64,000 nucleotides of DNA from Propionispora sp. 2/2-37 (GTDB lineage Bacteria; Bacillota; Negativicutes; Propionisporales; Propionisporaceae), in assembly GCF_001298735.1 (NCBI RefSeq), contig NZ_CYSP01000007.1:124001-188000 (forward strand). Direction: 5' to 3'. This document shows positions 9,228 to 18,592 of the stretch, piece by piece. A program made the translations under genes and the position numbers. Under the pieces are notes generated by a model, which had not been told where the DNA came from, did no database searches, and was given only the letters and a program-made list of their open reading frames with translations. The first letter of the stretch is position 1, and each line of letters opens with the position of its first letter.

Positions 9228-9273
9228 ATATAGGCCAAGGTATGATTTACTTGATGTCGGCTACACTATGCTA

Positions 9274-9358
9274 GTACCGTGCGTCACCAACATATGTCCG
9301 ATATACGCGGCTCCTCCGCCTTGTAAATTAATCTAATGTTTCACATGACGTACGGTAC
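9274..9358 (+). repeat. Structured segment upstream of mnmE (unidentified)
   Basis: Two arms, GTACCGTGCGTCA (9274-9286) and TGACGTACGGTAC (9346-9358), pair over 13 bases in RNA with a single G-U. Between them is a small GCGG/CCGC hairpin (9307-9319). No T-run follows. The element ends 33 bases before the mnmE start. It could be an mRNA leader fold, a small RNA or a relic repeat. I do not recognise a known family. Confidence 0.5.
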
Positions 9359-9391
9359 CAGGCGTAATCTTACATTATAGGAGTGAAGGCT

Positions 9392-10774
9392 GTGTTTCAG
9401 GAGGATACGATTGCCGCTGTGGCTACGGCTGTCGGGGAAGGTGGCATAGGTATTATTCGTATGAGCGGTATTCAGGCACTTGCCATTGCGGATAATCTGT
9501 TTAAAGGAATAAGGGGGAAAAAAGTAGCCGATATTCAATCGTATCAGGCTGCCTATGGACATATTATCGATCCGGCCAGCGGCCAGCCGGTTGATGAAGT
9601 ACTATTATTGGTTATGCGTGCCCCTAATTCTTATACCAAGGAAGATGTAGTTGAAATTCACTGTCATGGGGGACCGGTGCCGTTAAAACATATTTTGGAA
9701 CTGGCAATAAGCGGTGGTGCCCGCCTGGCCGAGCCCGGAGAATTTACAAAACGGGCTTTCTTAAATGGAAGGCTTGATCTCACGCAGGCGGAAGCTGTGA
9801 TTGATGTTATCCGTTCCAAGACCGACGTATCCCTGCGTATGGCTGTTAATCATTTAGCGGGCAGTCTGTCAGAACGTATCCAGCGCATGCGTCAGATTGT
9901 GTTGGGAATGATTGCCCAATTGGAAGCGGCTATTGATTTTCCGGAGGAGGATATTGAGGAGCTGACTGCACGGCAAGTTGCGGAACAGTTATTTCCCCTA
10001 CAGGAAGAAGTGGATGAATTATTAAAAACAGCCCATACCGGTCGTATTTTGCGTGAAGGGCTGGCAACGGTCATTATCGGTAAACCAAATGTGGGAAAAT
10101 CCAGTTTGCTGAATGCCCTGCTAAAGGAAAATAGGGCTATTGTGACGGATATTCCCGGAACGACCAGGGATATCATTGAAGAATATGTCAATATCCGGGG
10201 AATACCCTTAAAAATTGTGGATACGGCCGGAATTCGCCAGACAGCCGATGTCGTTGAGCAAATAGGAGTAGACCGGGCGCGTGAATTTATCAGCCGGGCT
10301 GATCTTATACTGTTGCTACTGGATGTTTCGGTGCCCCTTTCGGAGGAAGATTATGAAGTATTACAGTTATTGCAAGGCCGTGATGTCATTATTTTACTGA
10401 ATAAGACCGATCTGCCGGCAGTTTGGCAGGAAGATAAAATTTTAGAAATAACCAAACAGGATATCCTGAAAATTTCGGTAAATAGCGGAGCCGGGCTGCA
10501 AGAGCTGGAAGAGGCGATTGTAAATAAGGTATATAGCGGTCAGGTGACTTTACCGGAGGGAAGCTATATTAATAATATACGCCAGGCCAATTTGCTGGCT
10601 AAAGCCAGGGAGCATCTTTTGGCGGCGCAGTCTACGATTACTGCCGGTATGCCGCCTGATTGTATTGTTGTTGATTTGCGGGGAGTATGGGAGCGCCTTG
10701 GTGAAATTACCGGTGATGCGGTGAATGAGGATATTATTTCTGAGATTTTTAGTCAATTCTGTATTGGTAAGTAA
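9392..10774 (+). CDS. mnmE: tRNA modification GTPase MnmE
   Basis: With MnmG it makes the carboxymethylaminomethyl group on wobble uridine 34 of several tRNAs. The protein has 460 residues from GTG 9392, chosen because AGGAGTGA stands eight bases upstream; GTG 9383 would overlap it. The N-terminal tetrahydrofolate-binding domain begins [14 protein letters not shown], the inserted G domain has GKPNVGKSS (G1), DTAG (G3) and NKTD (G4), and the C-terminal CIGK provides the conserved Cys. Followed 22 bases later by its partner mnmG. Confidence 0.97.
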   Translation: MFQEDTIAAVATAVGEGGIGIIRMSGIQALAIADNLFKGIRGKKVADIQSYQAAYGHIIDPASGQPVDEVLLLVMRAPNSYTKEDVVEIHCHGGPVPLKHILELAISGGARLAEPGEFTKRAFLNGRLDLTQAEAVIDVIRSKTDVSLRMAVNHLAGSLSERIQRMRQIVLGMIAQLEAAIDFPEEDIEELTARQVAEQLFPLQEEVDELLKTAHTGRILREGLATVIIGKPNVGKSSLLNALLKENRAIVTDIPGTTRDIIEEYVNIRGIPLKIVDTAGIRQTADVVEQIGVDRAREFISRADLILLLLDVSVPLSEEDYEVLQLLQGRDVIILLNKTDLPAVWQEDKILEITKQDILKISVNSGAGLQELEEAIVNKVYSGQVTLPEGSYINNIRQANLLAKAREHLLAAQSTITAGMPPDCIVVDLRGVWERLGEITGDAVNEDIISEIFSQFCIGK

Positions 10775-10796
10775 GTGTTACTGGGAGATGATACAG

Positions 10797-12674
10797 GTGT
10801 TTAATGCCGGAAAATATGATGTGGTTGTTGTTGGTGCCGGCCATGCCGGCTGTGAGGCGGCTTTGGCAGCAGCCCGCATGGGTGTCACTACGCTGTTGGC
10901 TACCCTTAACCTGGATAATATTGCTTTGATGCCTTGCAATCCGGCTGTCGGCGGACCGGCTAAGGGACATCTGGTGCGCGAAATTGATGCCTTGGGTGGT
11001 GAAATGGGTTTAAATACGGATAAAACTTGTATTCAAATGAGAATGTTGAATACGGGGAAGGGGCCGGCCGTGCATGCTTTGCGTGCCCAATCGGATAAGA
11101 AGTTTTATCAGAATATGATGAAGCATACGGTGGAAAATCAGGATAATCTGGAAGTCAAGCAGGTACTGGTAGATGCCATCCTAACCCGCTCCGGCCGTAT
11201 TACCGGTGTTCAAACTGAAACCGGAGAAATATATGAATGTCAATGTGTGATTCTTGCTACCGGGACCTATTTAAGAGGTAAGATTATACTTGGTGAACTT
11301 GCTTATCCGGGAGGTCCTAACGGGCAAAGGGCTGCTATCCAGTTGAGCCGGTCTTTGCAGGAAATTGGTATAGAATTAATGCGCTTTAAAACCGGCACTC
11401 CGGCCAGAGTGGATAAACGGTCCCTGGATTTTTCAAAAATGAAAATACAGCCGGGCGATGATGAAGCCAGAAATTTTTCGTTTATGAGTGAATGTAAAAC
11501 CAGGGAGCAGACTCCCTGCTGGCTGACATATACCAATGCCCGGACGCATGAGATCATACGGGCCAACCTGCACAGGGCTCCGTTATATACCGGCCTGATT
11601 GAAGGGACAGGGCCCCGTTATTGTCCTTCTATTGAGGATAAAGTGGTACGTTTTGCCGAAAAAGAAGCCCATCAGCTGTTTATTGAGCCGGAAGGTTTAG
11701 ATACCAATGAGATGTATGTTCAGGGTATGTCCACCAGTTTGCCGGTTGACGTACAGCAGGCTTTTTTAAGTACGATTGCCGGGATGGAAAATGTGCGGAT
11801 TATGCGTCCCGGATATGCGATTGAATATGACTGCCTTGATCCTACACAATTAAAGCCCAGTTTGGAAACAAAACAGGTTTCCGGCTTGTTTTCCGCCGGA
11901 CAGGCCAACGGTACTTCCGGTTATGAAGAGGCGGCTGCCCAGGGGTTAATGGCCGGTATTAATGCGGCACTAAGAATTAAAGGAAAAGAGCCGTTTATTT
12001 TATCCCGTTCGGAAGCATATATTGGTGTCTTAATTGATGATTTGGTTACTAAAGGAACCAATGAACCTTACCGGATTATGACTTCCAGGGCGGAATACCG
12101 GCTTATTTTACGTCAGGACAATGCCGATCTGCGGCTAACGGAAAAAGGGCGTCAGCTGGGGCTGGTTAATGATGAACGTTATAACCGTTTTACAGCCAAA
12201 CGGGAGGCCATTGCTGCCGCTATGACAAAATTAAGGGAAATCTTTATTACACCGAACAGGGACGTTCAGGTGAAAATGCAGGCAATGAATTCGGCTGAAT
12301 TGCGTTCAGGCATTTCCTTATATGATTTATTGCGCCGCACCGAAGTGAATTGCAAGCTGTTGACAGAGCATTTTGGTCTGGAGCCGTTGCCACCGGAGGT
12401 ACAGGAGCAAGTGGAAATTGCCGTTAAATATGAAGGCTATATTAATAAGCAGATTGAGCAGGTTGAACGGTTTGCCAAACTGGAAGCCAAACGATTGCCG
12501 GAAACTATTAATTATGAAACGATCAGTGGACTGGCTTTAGAGGCGCGGCAAAAATTGAATAAGATCAAACCGCTTTCAATTGGTCAGGCAGCCAGGATTT
12601 CCGGAGTTTCACCGGCCGATATATCCATTTTGATGATCTATCTGGAACAGCAGCGGCGCAGGGAGGGGATATGA
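10797..12674 (+). CDS. mnmG: tRNA uridine-34 carboxymethylaminomethyl synthase MnmG
   Basis: FAD enzyme that works with MnmE on tRNA wobble uridine. The protein has 625 residues from GTG 10797, which has GGGAG at the proper distance; an ATG at 10788 sits directly on that site. The dinucleotide-binding [17 protein letters not shown] is at about 16-32, the family signature [16 protein letters not shown] follows, and a second one, [12 protein letters not shown]-like ([15 protein letters not shown]), is near residue 375. The next gene, rsmG, begins with the base after its stop. Confidence 0.97.
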   Translation: MFNAGKYDVVVVGAGHAGCEAALAAARMGVTTLLATLNLDNIALMPCNPAVGGPAKGHLVREIDALGGEMGLNTDKTCIQMRMLNTGKGPAVHALRAQSDKKFYQNMMKHTVENQDNLEVKQVLVDAILTRSGRITGVQTETGEIYECQCVILATGTYLRGKIILGELAYPGGPNGQRAAIQLSRSLQEIGIELMRFKTGTPARVDKRSLDFSKMKIQPGDDEARNFSFMSECKTREQTPCWLTYTNARTHEIIRANLHRAPLYTGLIEGTGPRYCPSIEDKVVRFAEKEAHQLFIEPEGLDTNEMYVQGMSTSLPVDVQQAFLSTIAGMENVRIMRPGYAIEYDCLDPTQLKPSLETKQVSGLFSAGQANGTSGYEEAAAQGLMAGINAALRIKGKEPFILSRSEAYIGVLIDDLVTKGTNEPYRIMTSRAEYRLILRQDNADLRLTEKGRQLGLVNDERYNRFTAKREAIAAAMTKLREIFITPNRDVQVKMQAMNSAELRSGISLYDLLRRTEVNCKLLTEHFGLEPLPPEVQEQVEIAVKYEGYINKQIEQVERFAKLEAKRLPETINYETISGLALEARQKLNKIKPLSIGQAARISGVSPADISILMIYLEQQRRREGI

Positions 12675-13385
12675 TTGTTTACTGCTCATCTCTTGCAGGC
12701 TGCTAAGGAATATGGAGTTGCGCTTACGGAACATCAGGCAAAACAGTTTGCCGAGTATTATGCATTATTGATTACTTGGAATGAAAAGATAAATTTAACG
12801 GCCATAACGGAACCTCGTGAAGTTGCGGTTAAACATATGATTGATTCGCTTTCCTGCTATCATGAGGCTTATTTTCCCAGGGGAAGCAAGATCATTGATG
12901 TGGGTACCGGGGCCGGGTTTCCGGGACTGCCCTTAAAAATTATCCGGCCGGATATTACGCTGACCCTGCTTGATTCCCTGCAGAAGCGTCTGAACTTTTT
13001 ACAGGAAGTAGTACAGAAGTTAGCATTACAGGATGTTCGCCTCCTTCATGCCCGGGCTGAAGATGCAGGGAAAAAGCTGGAACGGGAACAACATGATGTG
13101 GCTCTGTCGCGTGCGGTTGCCCGGTTGAATGTGTTGAGTGAGCTGTGCCTGCCTATGGTTAAACCGGGCGGTTATTTCGTGGCTTTGAAAGGAGCGCAGT
13201 ATCTTCAGGAAATAAAGGAAGGTCAATCGGCAGTGAGTTTATTGGGAGGCAGAATAGAAGAGGTCAAGCCTGTCAGTTTACCGGGTTTGCAAGATGTCCG
13301 GGCCGTAATTTATATACGGAAGATAACAGCCACACCGGTTCAGTATCCCCGGAAGGCAGGAACTCCTGAAAAAAAGCCTTTATAA
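12675..13385 (+). CDS. rsmG: 16S rRNA (guanine-527 N7)-methyltransferase RsmG
   Basis: SAM-dependent methyltransferase that modifies G527 of 16S rRNA. It has 236 residues with the motif I IDVGTGAGFPGLPLKI at about 75-90, and N-terminal WNEKINLTAI. It starts with TTG directly after the mnmG stop, with GGAGGGG six bases upstream. The last 15 residues are basic and Pro-rich and look like an unconserved tail. Confidence 0.95.
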   Translation: MFTAHLLQAAKEYGVALTEHQAKQFAEYYALLITWNEKINLTAITEPREVAVKHMIDSLSCYHEAYFPRGSKIIDVGTGAGFPGLPLKIIRPDITLTLLDSLQKRLNFLQEVVQKLALQDVRLLHARAEDAGKKLEREQHDVALSRAVARLNVLSELCLPMVKPGGYFVALKGAQYLQEIKEGQSAVSLLGGRIEEVKPVSLPGLQDVRAVIYIRKITATPVQYPRKAGTPEKKPL

Positions 13386-13463
13386 TGGAAGTTTTTGTAA
13401 GAAGGAATTGATCGGTATATGGCGAATATTACCATATCTGATTTGTGCTAAGGCGGTGTGCAG

Positions 13464-14390
13464 ATGAAATTAGCCAGATTTTTTGGTTTAAATGCGGAAA
13501 AGGGAACTACTGACGACGGAGTCAATACAGATATAGTCGATTATGACGAAAAAATAGCTATGGTACAGGAAACGGAAGGAACTGCCGGAATTTCTCAGCA
13601 GGAGATTTTCCGTATTGCGGTCGCTGATATTGAACCAAATCCATTCCAGCCACGTAAGACTTTTTATGATGATTCCCTGGCGGAACTATCTGCTTCGATA
13701 AAAGAGTTTGGCGTTATTCAACCGTTATTGGTGCGTCGAAAAACTCATGATACCTTTGAACTGATTGCCGGTGAGAGACGGTTACGGGCATCAAAACTGG
13801 CCGGGTTAGAGAATGTTCCTGTCATTATTAAAGAATTGAATGACCAGGAAATGGCGGAACTGGCCATGATTGAAAATTTGCAGCGGGAAGATTTGCATTT
13901 TCTGGAGGAAGCTGAGGGTTTTCAACAGTTAATTGCTAATTTTGGCTTTACTCAGGATGCTTTGGCATTGAGGGTTGGTAAAAAACAATCTACCATTGCC
14001 AATAAGCTGCGGCTGTTGCGATTACCGGAAGACATCCGCGATATCTTGAGGCAGGAAGAGTTAACAGAAAGGCACGCCAGAGCCCTGCTGAAAGTGGAGG
14101 ATGCCACTATACAGAAGAGGGTTCTTGATGCCGTTTGTAAGGATAAGCTCAATGTTCGTCAAACGGAGGCGTTAATTGAAGAAATTCATAATGAAATTTC
14201 CCGGGAAATGCCCCAAAAAGCACCAAAACAAAATGTAGTTAAAATTATAAAAGATGTGCGCATATTTCTTAATACGATTAATAAGGTCGTGAACGAAATA
14301 AAAAAAGCAGGTTTGAATGTACAGATTAAACAGGAACAGGATGACGATTATATACGTGTTACCATGCGTATCCCCAAACGGCGTTCATGA
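13464..14390 (+). CDS. noc: Nucleoid occlusion protein Noc
   Basis: ParB-family CTPase-type DNA-binding protein that keeps the division septum off the nucleoid. It has 308 residues. The ParB/Srx core (NPFQPRK, GVIQPLLVRR, AGERRLRASK, ENLQRED) is followed by a helix-turn-helix. The residues that separate Noc from ParB fit Noc: KKQSTIANKLRLL has Gln and Lys where ParB has Arg and Thr, and LTERHARALL has Arg where ParB has Gly. It lies after rsmG as in Bacillus and contains a perfect Noc-binding site. ATG 13464 follows AAGGCGG. Confidence 0.9.
   Translation: MKLARFFGLNAEKGTTDDGVNTDIVDYDEKIAMVQETEGTAGISQQEIFRIAVADIEPNPFQPRKTFYDDSLAELSASIKEFGVIQPLLVRRKTHDTFELIAGERRLRASKLAGLENVPVIIKELNDQEMAELAMIENLQREDLHFLEEAEGFQQLIANFGFTQDALALRVGKKQSTIANKLRLLRLPEDIRDILRQEELTERHARALLKVEDATIQKRVLDAVCKDKLNVRQTEALIEEIHNEISREMPQKAPKQNVVKIIKDVRIFLNTINKVVNEIKKAGLNVQIKQEQDDDYIRVTMRIPKRRS
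14196..14209. promoter_or_regulatory. Noc-binding site inside noc
   Basis: The 14-base palindrome ATTTCCCGGGAAAT, identical to the Noc-binding consensus known from Bacillus, lies in the 3' third of the noc reading frame. It is the only full match I found in the window. Confidence 0.75.
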
Positions 14391-14424
14391 TAAAAATAAT
14401 GAAAACTTGTTTAACATACATAAA

Positions 14425-14461
14425 GCAGCCCCCTGGCAATAAAAGCTTGCCGGGGGGCTGC
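14425..14461. terminator. Bidirectional terminator between noc and metH
   Basis: A 15-base stem (14425-14439/14447-14461, one G-U) with a 7-base loop lies between the convergent noc and metH genes. It is GC-rich (core GCAGCCCCC). T-rich sequence follows on the plus side and TATG/TTA-rich sequence on the other. Confidence 0.75.
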
Positions 14462-14470
14462 TGTCTATAT

Positions 14471-16858
14471 TTATAGCTTTATGTCGTTCATTAGTTCCTT
14501 AGCTATTTTGACGGCGGCAACGCCGTTGGCGGCGTAGCGGTTCGCACCGGCTTTCCTTGCATAATCAGCGGTCAGTACGGCTCCGCCGACAATGGTTTGG
14601 ACTGCAATTCCGGCTTTTTTTAAGGCGGCGATGGTATTGTCGATTTCAGGCATAGTGGTGGTCATTAAAGCACACAAACCGACAATATCTGCGTGGTGTG
14701 CCGCCGCGGCCTCCACAATGGCTTCGGCGGCAATGTCTTTACCCAGATCAATGACTGTAAAACCGCTGTTTTCCAATAAGGCGCCAACAATATTTTTACC
14801 CAGGTCATGGATGTCACCCTTGACGGTAGCAAGAACGACAGTGCCTAGACTTATGTGGTTTTGTGCCGGCAGCACTTCCTTAATGGTTAAAAAAGCGGCG
14901 CGCATGGTTTCGGCAGCCAGGAGTACTTGAGGTAAAAAGCACCGTCCTTTACCAAAGTCATCTCCTATTTCGTTCATGGCGGCGGTAAGCCCTTGTTCGG
15001 TAATTTCAGCCGAACTATAGGATTGTTCCAGGGCCTTCCGGATTAAAGGAATAATGGCTTCTTTTTCTCCATTGATAACGGTTTGGCGGATTTGGGCGAG
15101 CATAGCTCTTGTTGTCGGTATGTTGTTTGCTGGCGGCGTAGCGCCGGCAGTTCCGGTTGTTCCGTAGGCAGTGCTGTAGGATCGGCCGCTGGCATCATGG
15201 CCAAGCAGGGCGGCAGCGGCAGCCAAAGCGTCTTTCATACGGGTATCCAGGGGATTTAATATCGGTGCATCTAGCCCGCTGGCCAGAGCCATTGAGCAAA
15301 ACGTCGCATTTAATAAGTCTCGCTGCGGCAGACCAAAAGAAATGTTGCTAAGGCCCATGGTCGCCGGGTAACCGAAGTGCTGGCGGTATAATCTTAAAGT
15401 ATTAAGAGTTTCCAAGGCTGCCCGGCTGTCAGCGGCAACCGTCATAACCAGGGCATCCAGTACAAAGTCCTGTGGTCGTAGCCCGGCGGCCAGTGCGGCT
15501 TCAATGATTTTTTTCATGATGGCTACCCGTTCCTGTCCGGTGCCAGGTACGCCACCGGGAGCAATCGGAAGGCAGAGGATGGCAGCTCCGTATTTTTTGG
15601 CTAAAGGCAAAAAGCTTTTCAGACGTTCCGGTTCGGCACTGACCGAGTTGATAAGAGCCCGGCCGGGGTAAGCCTTAAGTCCGGCTTCCAGTGCCGCCGG
15701 ATCAGTCGTATCAATAGAAAGCGGGGCATTTACCAGCATGGATATTTCCTGAATCGCTTTGTGCATGGCTGCTGCCTGGTCAATACCCGGCACGCCCATA
15801 TTGACATCCAGTATGCGGGCGCCGTTTTGAATCTGCAATAAGGCGTCTCTTTTGACGGAAGTGAAATTACCTTCACGAATATCCTGGGATAATGCTTTTC
15901 GACCCGTCGGATTAATCCGTTCGCCGATGATAGCTGTTGGATAGTCCGGTCCTAAAAAAACTGTTTTACTGCGGCTGGTTAGGGCGGTAGCCGGTTTGAT
16001 TACCGGCCGTTTTTCCGGACGTAGTGTGGCGCAGGCTTCCCGGACTGCCTTAATATGAGCAGGTGTTGTCCCGCAGCAACCGCCAAGATAACTGGCACCG
16101 GCGTTGACCAGTTTAATCGCCCAGTCGGCCATTTCAGCCGGGCTCATGGGAAAAATCGTTTGCCCGTTTTTTAATTCCGGCATGCCGGCGTTAGGCTGAA
16201 TACTGATAGGCAGATTGGTGGTTTGGGCTAAGGTCTTTACTACGGCCAGCAGTTGGGCTGGTCCTAGTGAACAATTGGCGCCGATAACATCTGCACCCAT
16301 GGCTTCCAATACCAGTGCGGCGGTGCGGGGATCGGTGCCGGTTACCGTTCGCCCGTCGGCTTCGTAGGTCAGCTGGCAAATGACCGGTTTATCGGTGACT
16401 GCTTTGGCGGCCAGTAAAGCGGCCCGCATTTCCTGGATATCAATGATGGTTTCAATCAGGATCATGTCCACACCGGCCTGATGCAGGGCGGATATTTGTT
16501 CGGCGAATACATCGTAGGCTTCGTCAAAAGACAGTTCACCCAATGGTGCAATAAATTTGCCGGTTGGTCCGACCGATCCGGCGATTTTCGTATGGGCCGT
16601 GCAGGAAGCTCTGGCAGCGGTTACCGCCGCTTTATTCAGAGCGGCTACCTGATGTGATAGTCCGTAATGTGACAGTTTTATCCGGTTGGCGCCAAACGTG
16701 TTGGTTTCAATAATATCCGCTCCATGGGCAATGTATTGGCGGTGTACCGCCGTTATATTTTCCGGTTGTTCAATATTCCATAATTCCGGACAAGAACCGG
16801 GAGCTAATCCTGCTTTCTGCAACATGGTGCCCATAGCTCCGTCAAAAAATGTAATCAT
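14471..16858 (-). CDS. metH: Cobalamin-dependent methionine synthase (no reactivation domain)
   Basis: Transfers methyl from methyltetrahydrofolate to homocysteine through cobalamin. It has 795 residues from the ATG at 16858, which has AAGGGAGA upstream. Domains: homocysteine-binding barrel (about 1-285) with zinc ligands Cys196 and Cys261-Cys262 (GGCCGTTP), pterin-binding barrel (about 300-560), B12 cap (about 585-665) and B12 domain with the lower-ligand motif DIHDLGK (His684). The C-terminal SAM-dependent reactivation domain of E. coli MetH is absent; the next gene upstream supplies it as a separate protein. Confidence 0.94.
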   Translation of the reverse strand: MITFFDGAMGTMLQKAGLAPGSCPELWNIEQPENITAVHRQYIAHGADIIETNTFGANRIKLSHYGLSHQVAALNKAAVTAARASCTAHTKIAGSVGPTGKFIAPLGELSFDEAYDVFAEQISALHQAGVDMILIETIIDIQEMRAALLAAKAVTDKPVICQLTYEADGRTVTGTDPRTAALVLEAMGADVIGANCSLGPAQLLAVVKTLAQTTNLPISIQPNAGMPELKNGQTIFPMSPAEMADWAIKLVNAGASYLGGCCGTTPAHIKAVREACATLRPEKRPVIKPATALTSRSKTVFLGPDYPTAIIGERINPTGRKALSQDIREGNFTSVKRDALLQIQNGARILDVNMGVPGIDQAAAMHKAIQEISMLVNAPLSIDTTDPAALEAGLKAYPGRALINSVSAEPERLKSFLPLAKKYGAAILCLPIAPGGVPGTGQERVAIMKKIIEAALAAGLRPQDFVLDALVMTVAADSRAALETLNTLRLYRQHFGYPATMGLSNISFGLPQRDLLNATFCSMALASGLDAPILNPLDTRMKDALAAAAALLGHDASGRSYSTAYGTTGTAGATPPANNIPTTRAMLAQIRQTVINGEKEAIIPLIRKALEQSYSSAEITEQGLTAAMNEIGDDFGKGRCFLPQVLLAAETMRAAFLTIKEVLPAQNHISLGTVVLATVKGDIHDLGKNIVGALLENSGFTVIDLGKDIAAEAIVEAAAAHHADIVGLCALMTTTMPEIDNTIAALKKAGIAVQTIVGGAVLTADYARKAGANRYAANGVAAVKIAKELMNDIKL

Positions 16859-16914
16859 GTATAGTCTCCCTTCGGTATCCCGGTCAAATTGGTTTTTAGC
16901 TGTACTGGTTTTTA

Positions 16915-17598
16915 TCAGCTTCTTTTTCGTGATTGACAATTCAGTTGTGTACAAGTTGAACAACCTTCGGTTTTTCCCATTGTCGGCACCATAAGCTGAT
17001 TTTGATGAGGGGTAAGACCGATAACAGCGGTTACTGATTTGCGTGGAACCAGCATGCAGGTATCTGTCGTAGTTATGCCAATACGATGTGCCTGAATAAG
17101 CTGCAAAATTGCCGGCTGTACCGTTATATCCCAGCCTCCGTAACCCGGACTAAAACGAAAGGTCGTATCATAACCCTGTTTGGCTGCATGCTGGGCAATC
17201 AAAGCCGATAACTGGTCGGCTGTTTCTTCGACTGCCGTTGTGCCGGCGGCGTCCAATAACAGACCGGCAGTATAATTCCCCTTGGAAAAGTGGTGGCTGA
17301 CCAGTTTTTCCAGCTCTTCTCCGATGGTTACCGCCAGGACGGCCACTTGGCTGCAGTGTTCCAGGTGGGCAATAATTTTTTCTCCCTGTAGTCTACAGGG
17401 TTGTTCGGCGAGGATGGTTTCCAGGTCGGCATCATAAGGGTAGATTTCCCATATTCCTTTAGGCTCTGCCAATACATGTGCCTCCATACAGGCGTTGACC
17501 ACCAATTGGTTGGGAAAATCGGCCGTACGCATCAGACCGGCATAACGTTTGGTTTCATTAATATCAATATGGGTAAGGGTGGCATTGTAAATCGGCAT
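16915..17598 (-). CDS. Methionine synthase reactivation-domain protein
   Basis: A 227-residue stand-alone protein resembling the C-terminal activation domain of MetH, which uses SAM and reductant to rescue oxidised cob(II)alamin. Visible marks are the FRFSPGYGGWDI stretch (SAM-binding RxxPGY-like motif, about residues 146-158) and the C-terminal GCSTCTQLNC Cys cluster. It is the first gene of the minus-strand pair with metH, 56 bases apart, which supports the functional link. The Cys cluster could bind a metal or Fe-S centre; that is inference. Confidence 0.85.
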   Translation of the reverse strand: MPIYNATLTHIDINETKRYAGLMRTADFPNQLVVNACMEAHVLAEPKGIWEIYPYDADLETILAEQPCRLQGEKIIAHLEHCSQVAVLAVTIGEELEKLVSHHFSKGNYTAGLLLDAAGTTAVEETADQLSALIAQHAAKQGYDTTFRFSPGYGGWDITVQPAILQLIQAHRIGITTTDTCMLVPRKSVTAVIGLTPHQNQLMVPTMGKTEGCSTCTQLNCQSRKRS

Positions 17599-17625
17599 GA
17601 TCTATCCCTCCACATGCTTTTGCAT

Positions 17626-17654
17626 AAATTACCATAATTAAATCTAATAGTCAA
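17626..17654 (-). promoter_or_regulatory. Possible promoter of the metH pair
   Basis: On the minus strand TTGACT (17654-17649), a 17-base spacer and TAATTT (17631-17626) stand about 30 bases before the reactivation-protein gene. The -10 is a moderate match. Confidence 0.4.
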
Positions 17655-17700
17655 TACTTTTTAGTAAATAAAGGCAGATAATGATCTTTAAATTTTCCTT

Positions 17701-17725
17701 AATAGTATTGTAATACAATGCTATT
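17701..17725. promoter_or_regulatory. 25-base palindrome in the metH-parA divergent gap
   Basis: AATAGTATTGTA, a central A, and TACAATGCTATT form a nearly perfect palindrome (one mismatch per arm of 12). It lies almost midway between the divergent starts at 17598 and 17831. The shape suggests an operator for a dimeric repressor. No regulator family is recognised. Confidence 0.45.
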
Positions 17726-17830
17726 AATTATGTAAACTTATAAATTTATCTTAACCAAATATTTGGCAGGAGAATGTTTGTAAAATGTGGAATGAAATAA
17801 ACTTAGTTCAAAAATATGAGGTGAAATATA

Positions 17831-18592
17831 TTGGTCAAGGTCATTGCGATTGCCAATCAAAAGGGCGGTGTAGGTAAAACAACCACATCTGTTAATTTGA
17901 GTGCGTGTTTGGCAGAGCTCGGAAAAAATGTATTATTAGTGGATATTGACCCCCAGGGTAATTCTACCAGTGGTTTAGGCATTAATAAATCCTCTATTAA
18001 ACGTTGTACCTACGATGCATTGGTAGGGGACGTACCCTTAGCCGACATCATTTTGGATACGGAAGTGCCAAATTTAAAAATAGTTCCGGCTACCATTCAG
18101 CTGGCAGGGGCGGAGATTGAATTAGTCTCCGTGATGTCACGGGAAAATAAATTAAAGAAAACGCTGGATAAAATCAAGTATTTGTTTGACTATGTAATTA
18201 TTGATTGCCCTCCGTCATTGGGATTATTAACAATTAATTCTTTAACAGCAGCAAATTCAGTTTTGGTTCCAATTCAGTGTGAATTTTATGCCCTGGAGGG
18301 ATTATCACAGTTAATGAATACAATTTCTCTGGTACAAAAAAATTTAAATCCGGCACTTACTTTGGAAGGAGTTGTACTGACTATGTTTGATGCCCGGACC
18401 AATTTGTCTATTCAGGTGGTTGATGAAGTGAAAAATCATTTTCGCAGTAAGGTATACCAGACCATTATTCCGCGTAATGTCCGTTTAAGTGAAGCGCCCA
18501 GCCATGGACAGCCGATTATTAAATATGATGCCAAATCCAAAGGTGCCGAGGTGTATTTGGATTTAGCAAGAGAGGTGTCTGACGATGATTAA
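17831..18592 (+). CDS. parA: Chromosome partition ATPase ParA (Soj)
   Basis: Walker-type ATPase that with ParB segregates the origin and regulates DnaA. It has 253 residues with the deviant Walker A KGGVGKTT at about 11-18, the A' motif VDIDPQGNSTSGLG, and Walker B VIIDCPPSLG. It lacks an N-terminal DNA-binding extension, so it is the chromosomal type. The TTG start at 17831 follows GAGGTGA. The last eight bases overlap parB. Confidence 0.97.
   Translation: MVKVIAIANQKGGVGKTTTSVNLSACLAELGKNVLLVDIDPQGNSTSGLGINKSSIKRCTYDALVGDVPLADIILDTEVPNLKIVPATIQLAGAEIELVSVMSRENKLKKTLDKIKYLFDYVIIDCPPSLGLLTINSLTAANSVLVPIQCEFYALEGLSQLMNTISLVQKNLNPALTLEGVVLTMFDARTNLSIQVVDEVKNHFRSKVYQTIIPRNVRLSEAPSHGQPIIKYDAKSKGAEVYLDLAREVSDDD

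Noticed and set aside
9338-9353. parS-like sequence TGTTTCACATGACGTA before mnmE
   Set aside because: Only the first half matches; four of sixteen positions differ, so ParB binding is not supported.
13464-14390. Second ParB paralogue by simple duplication
   Set aside because: Helix-turn-helix specificity residues, position after rsmG and the internal Noc-binding site all point to Noc.
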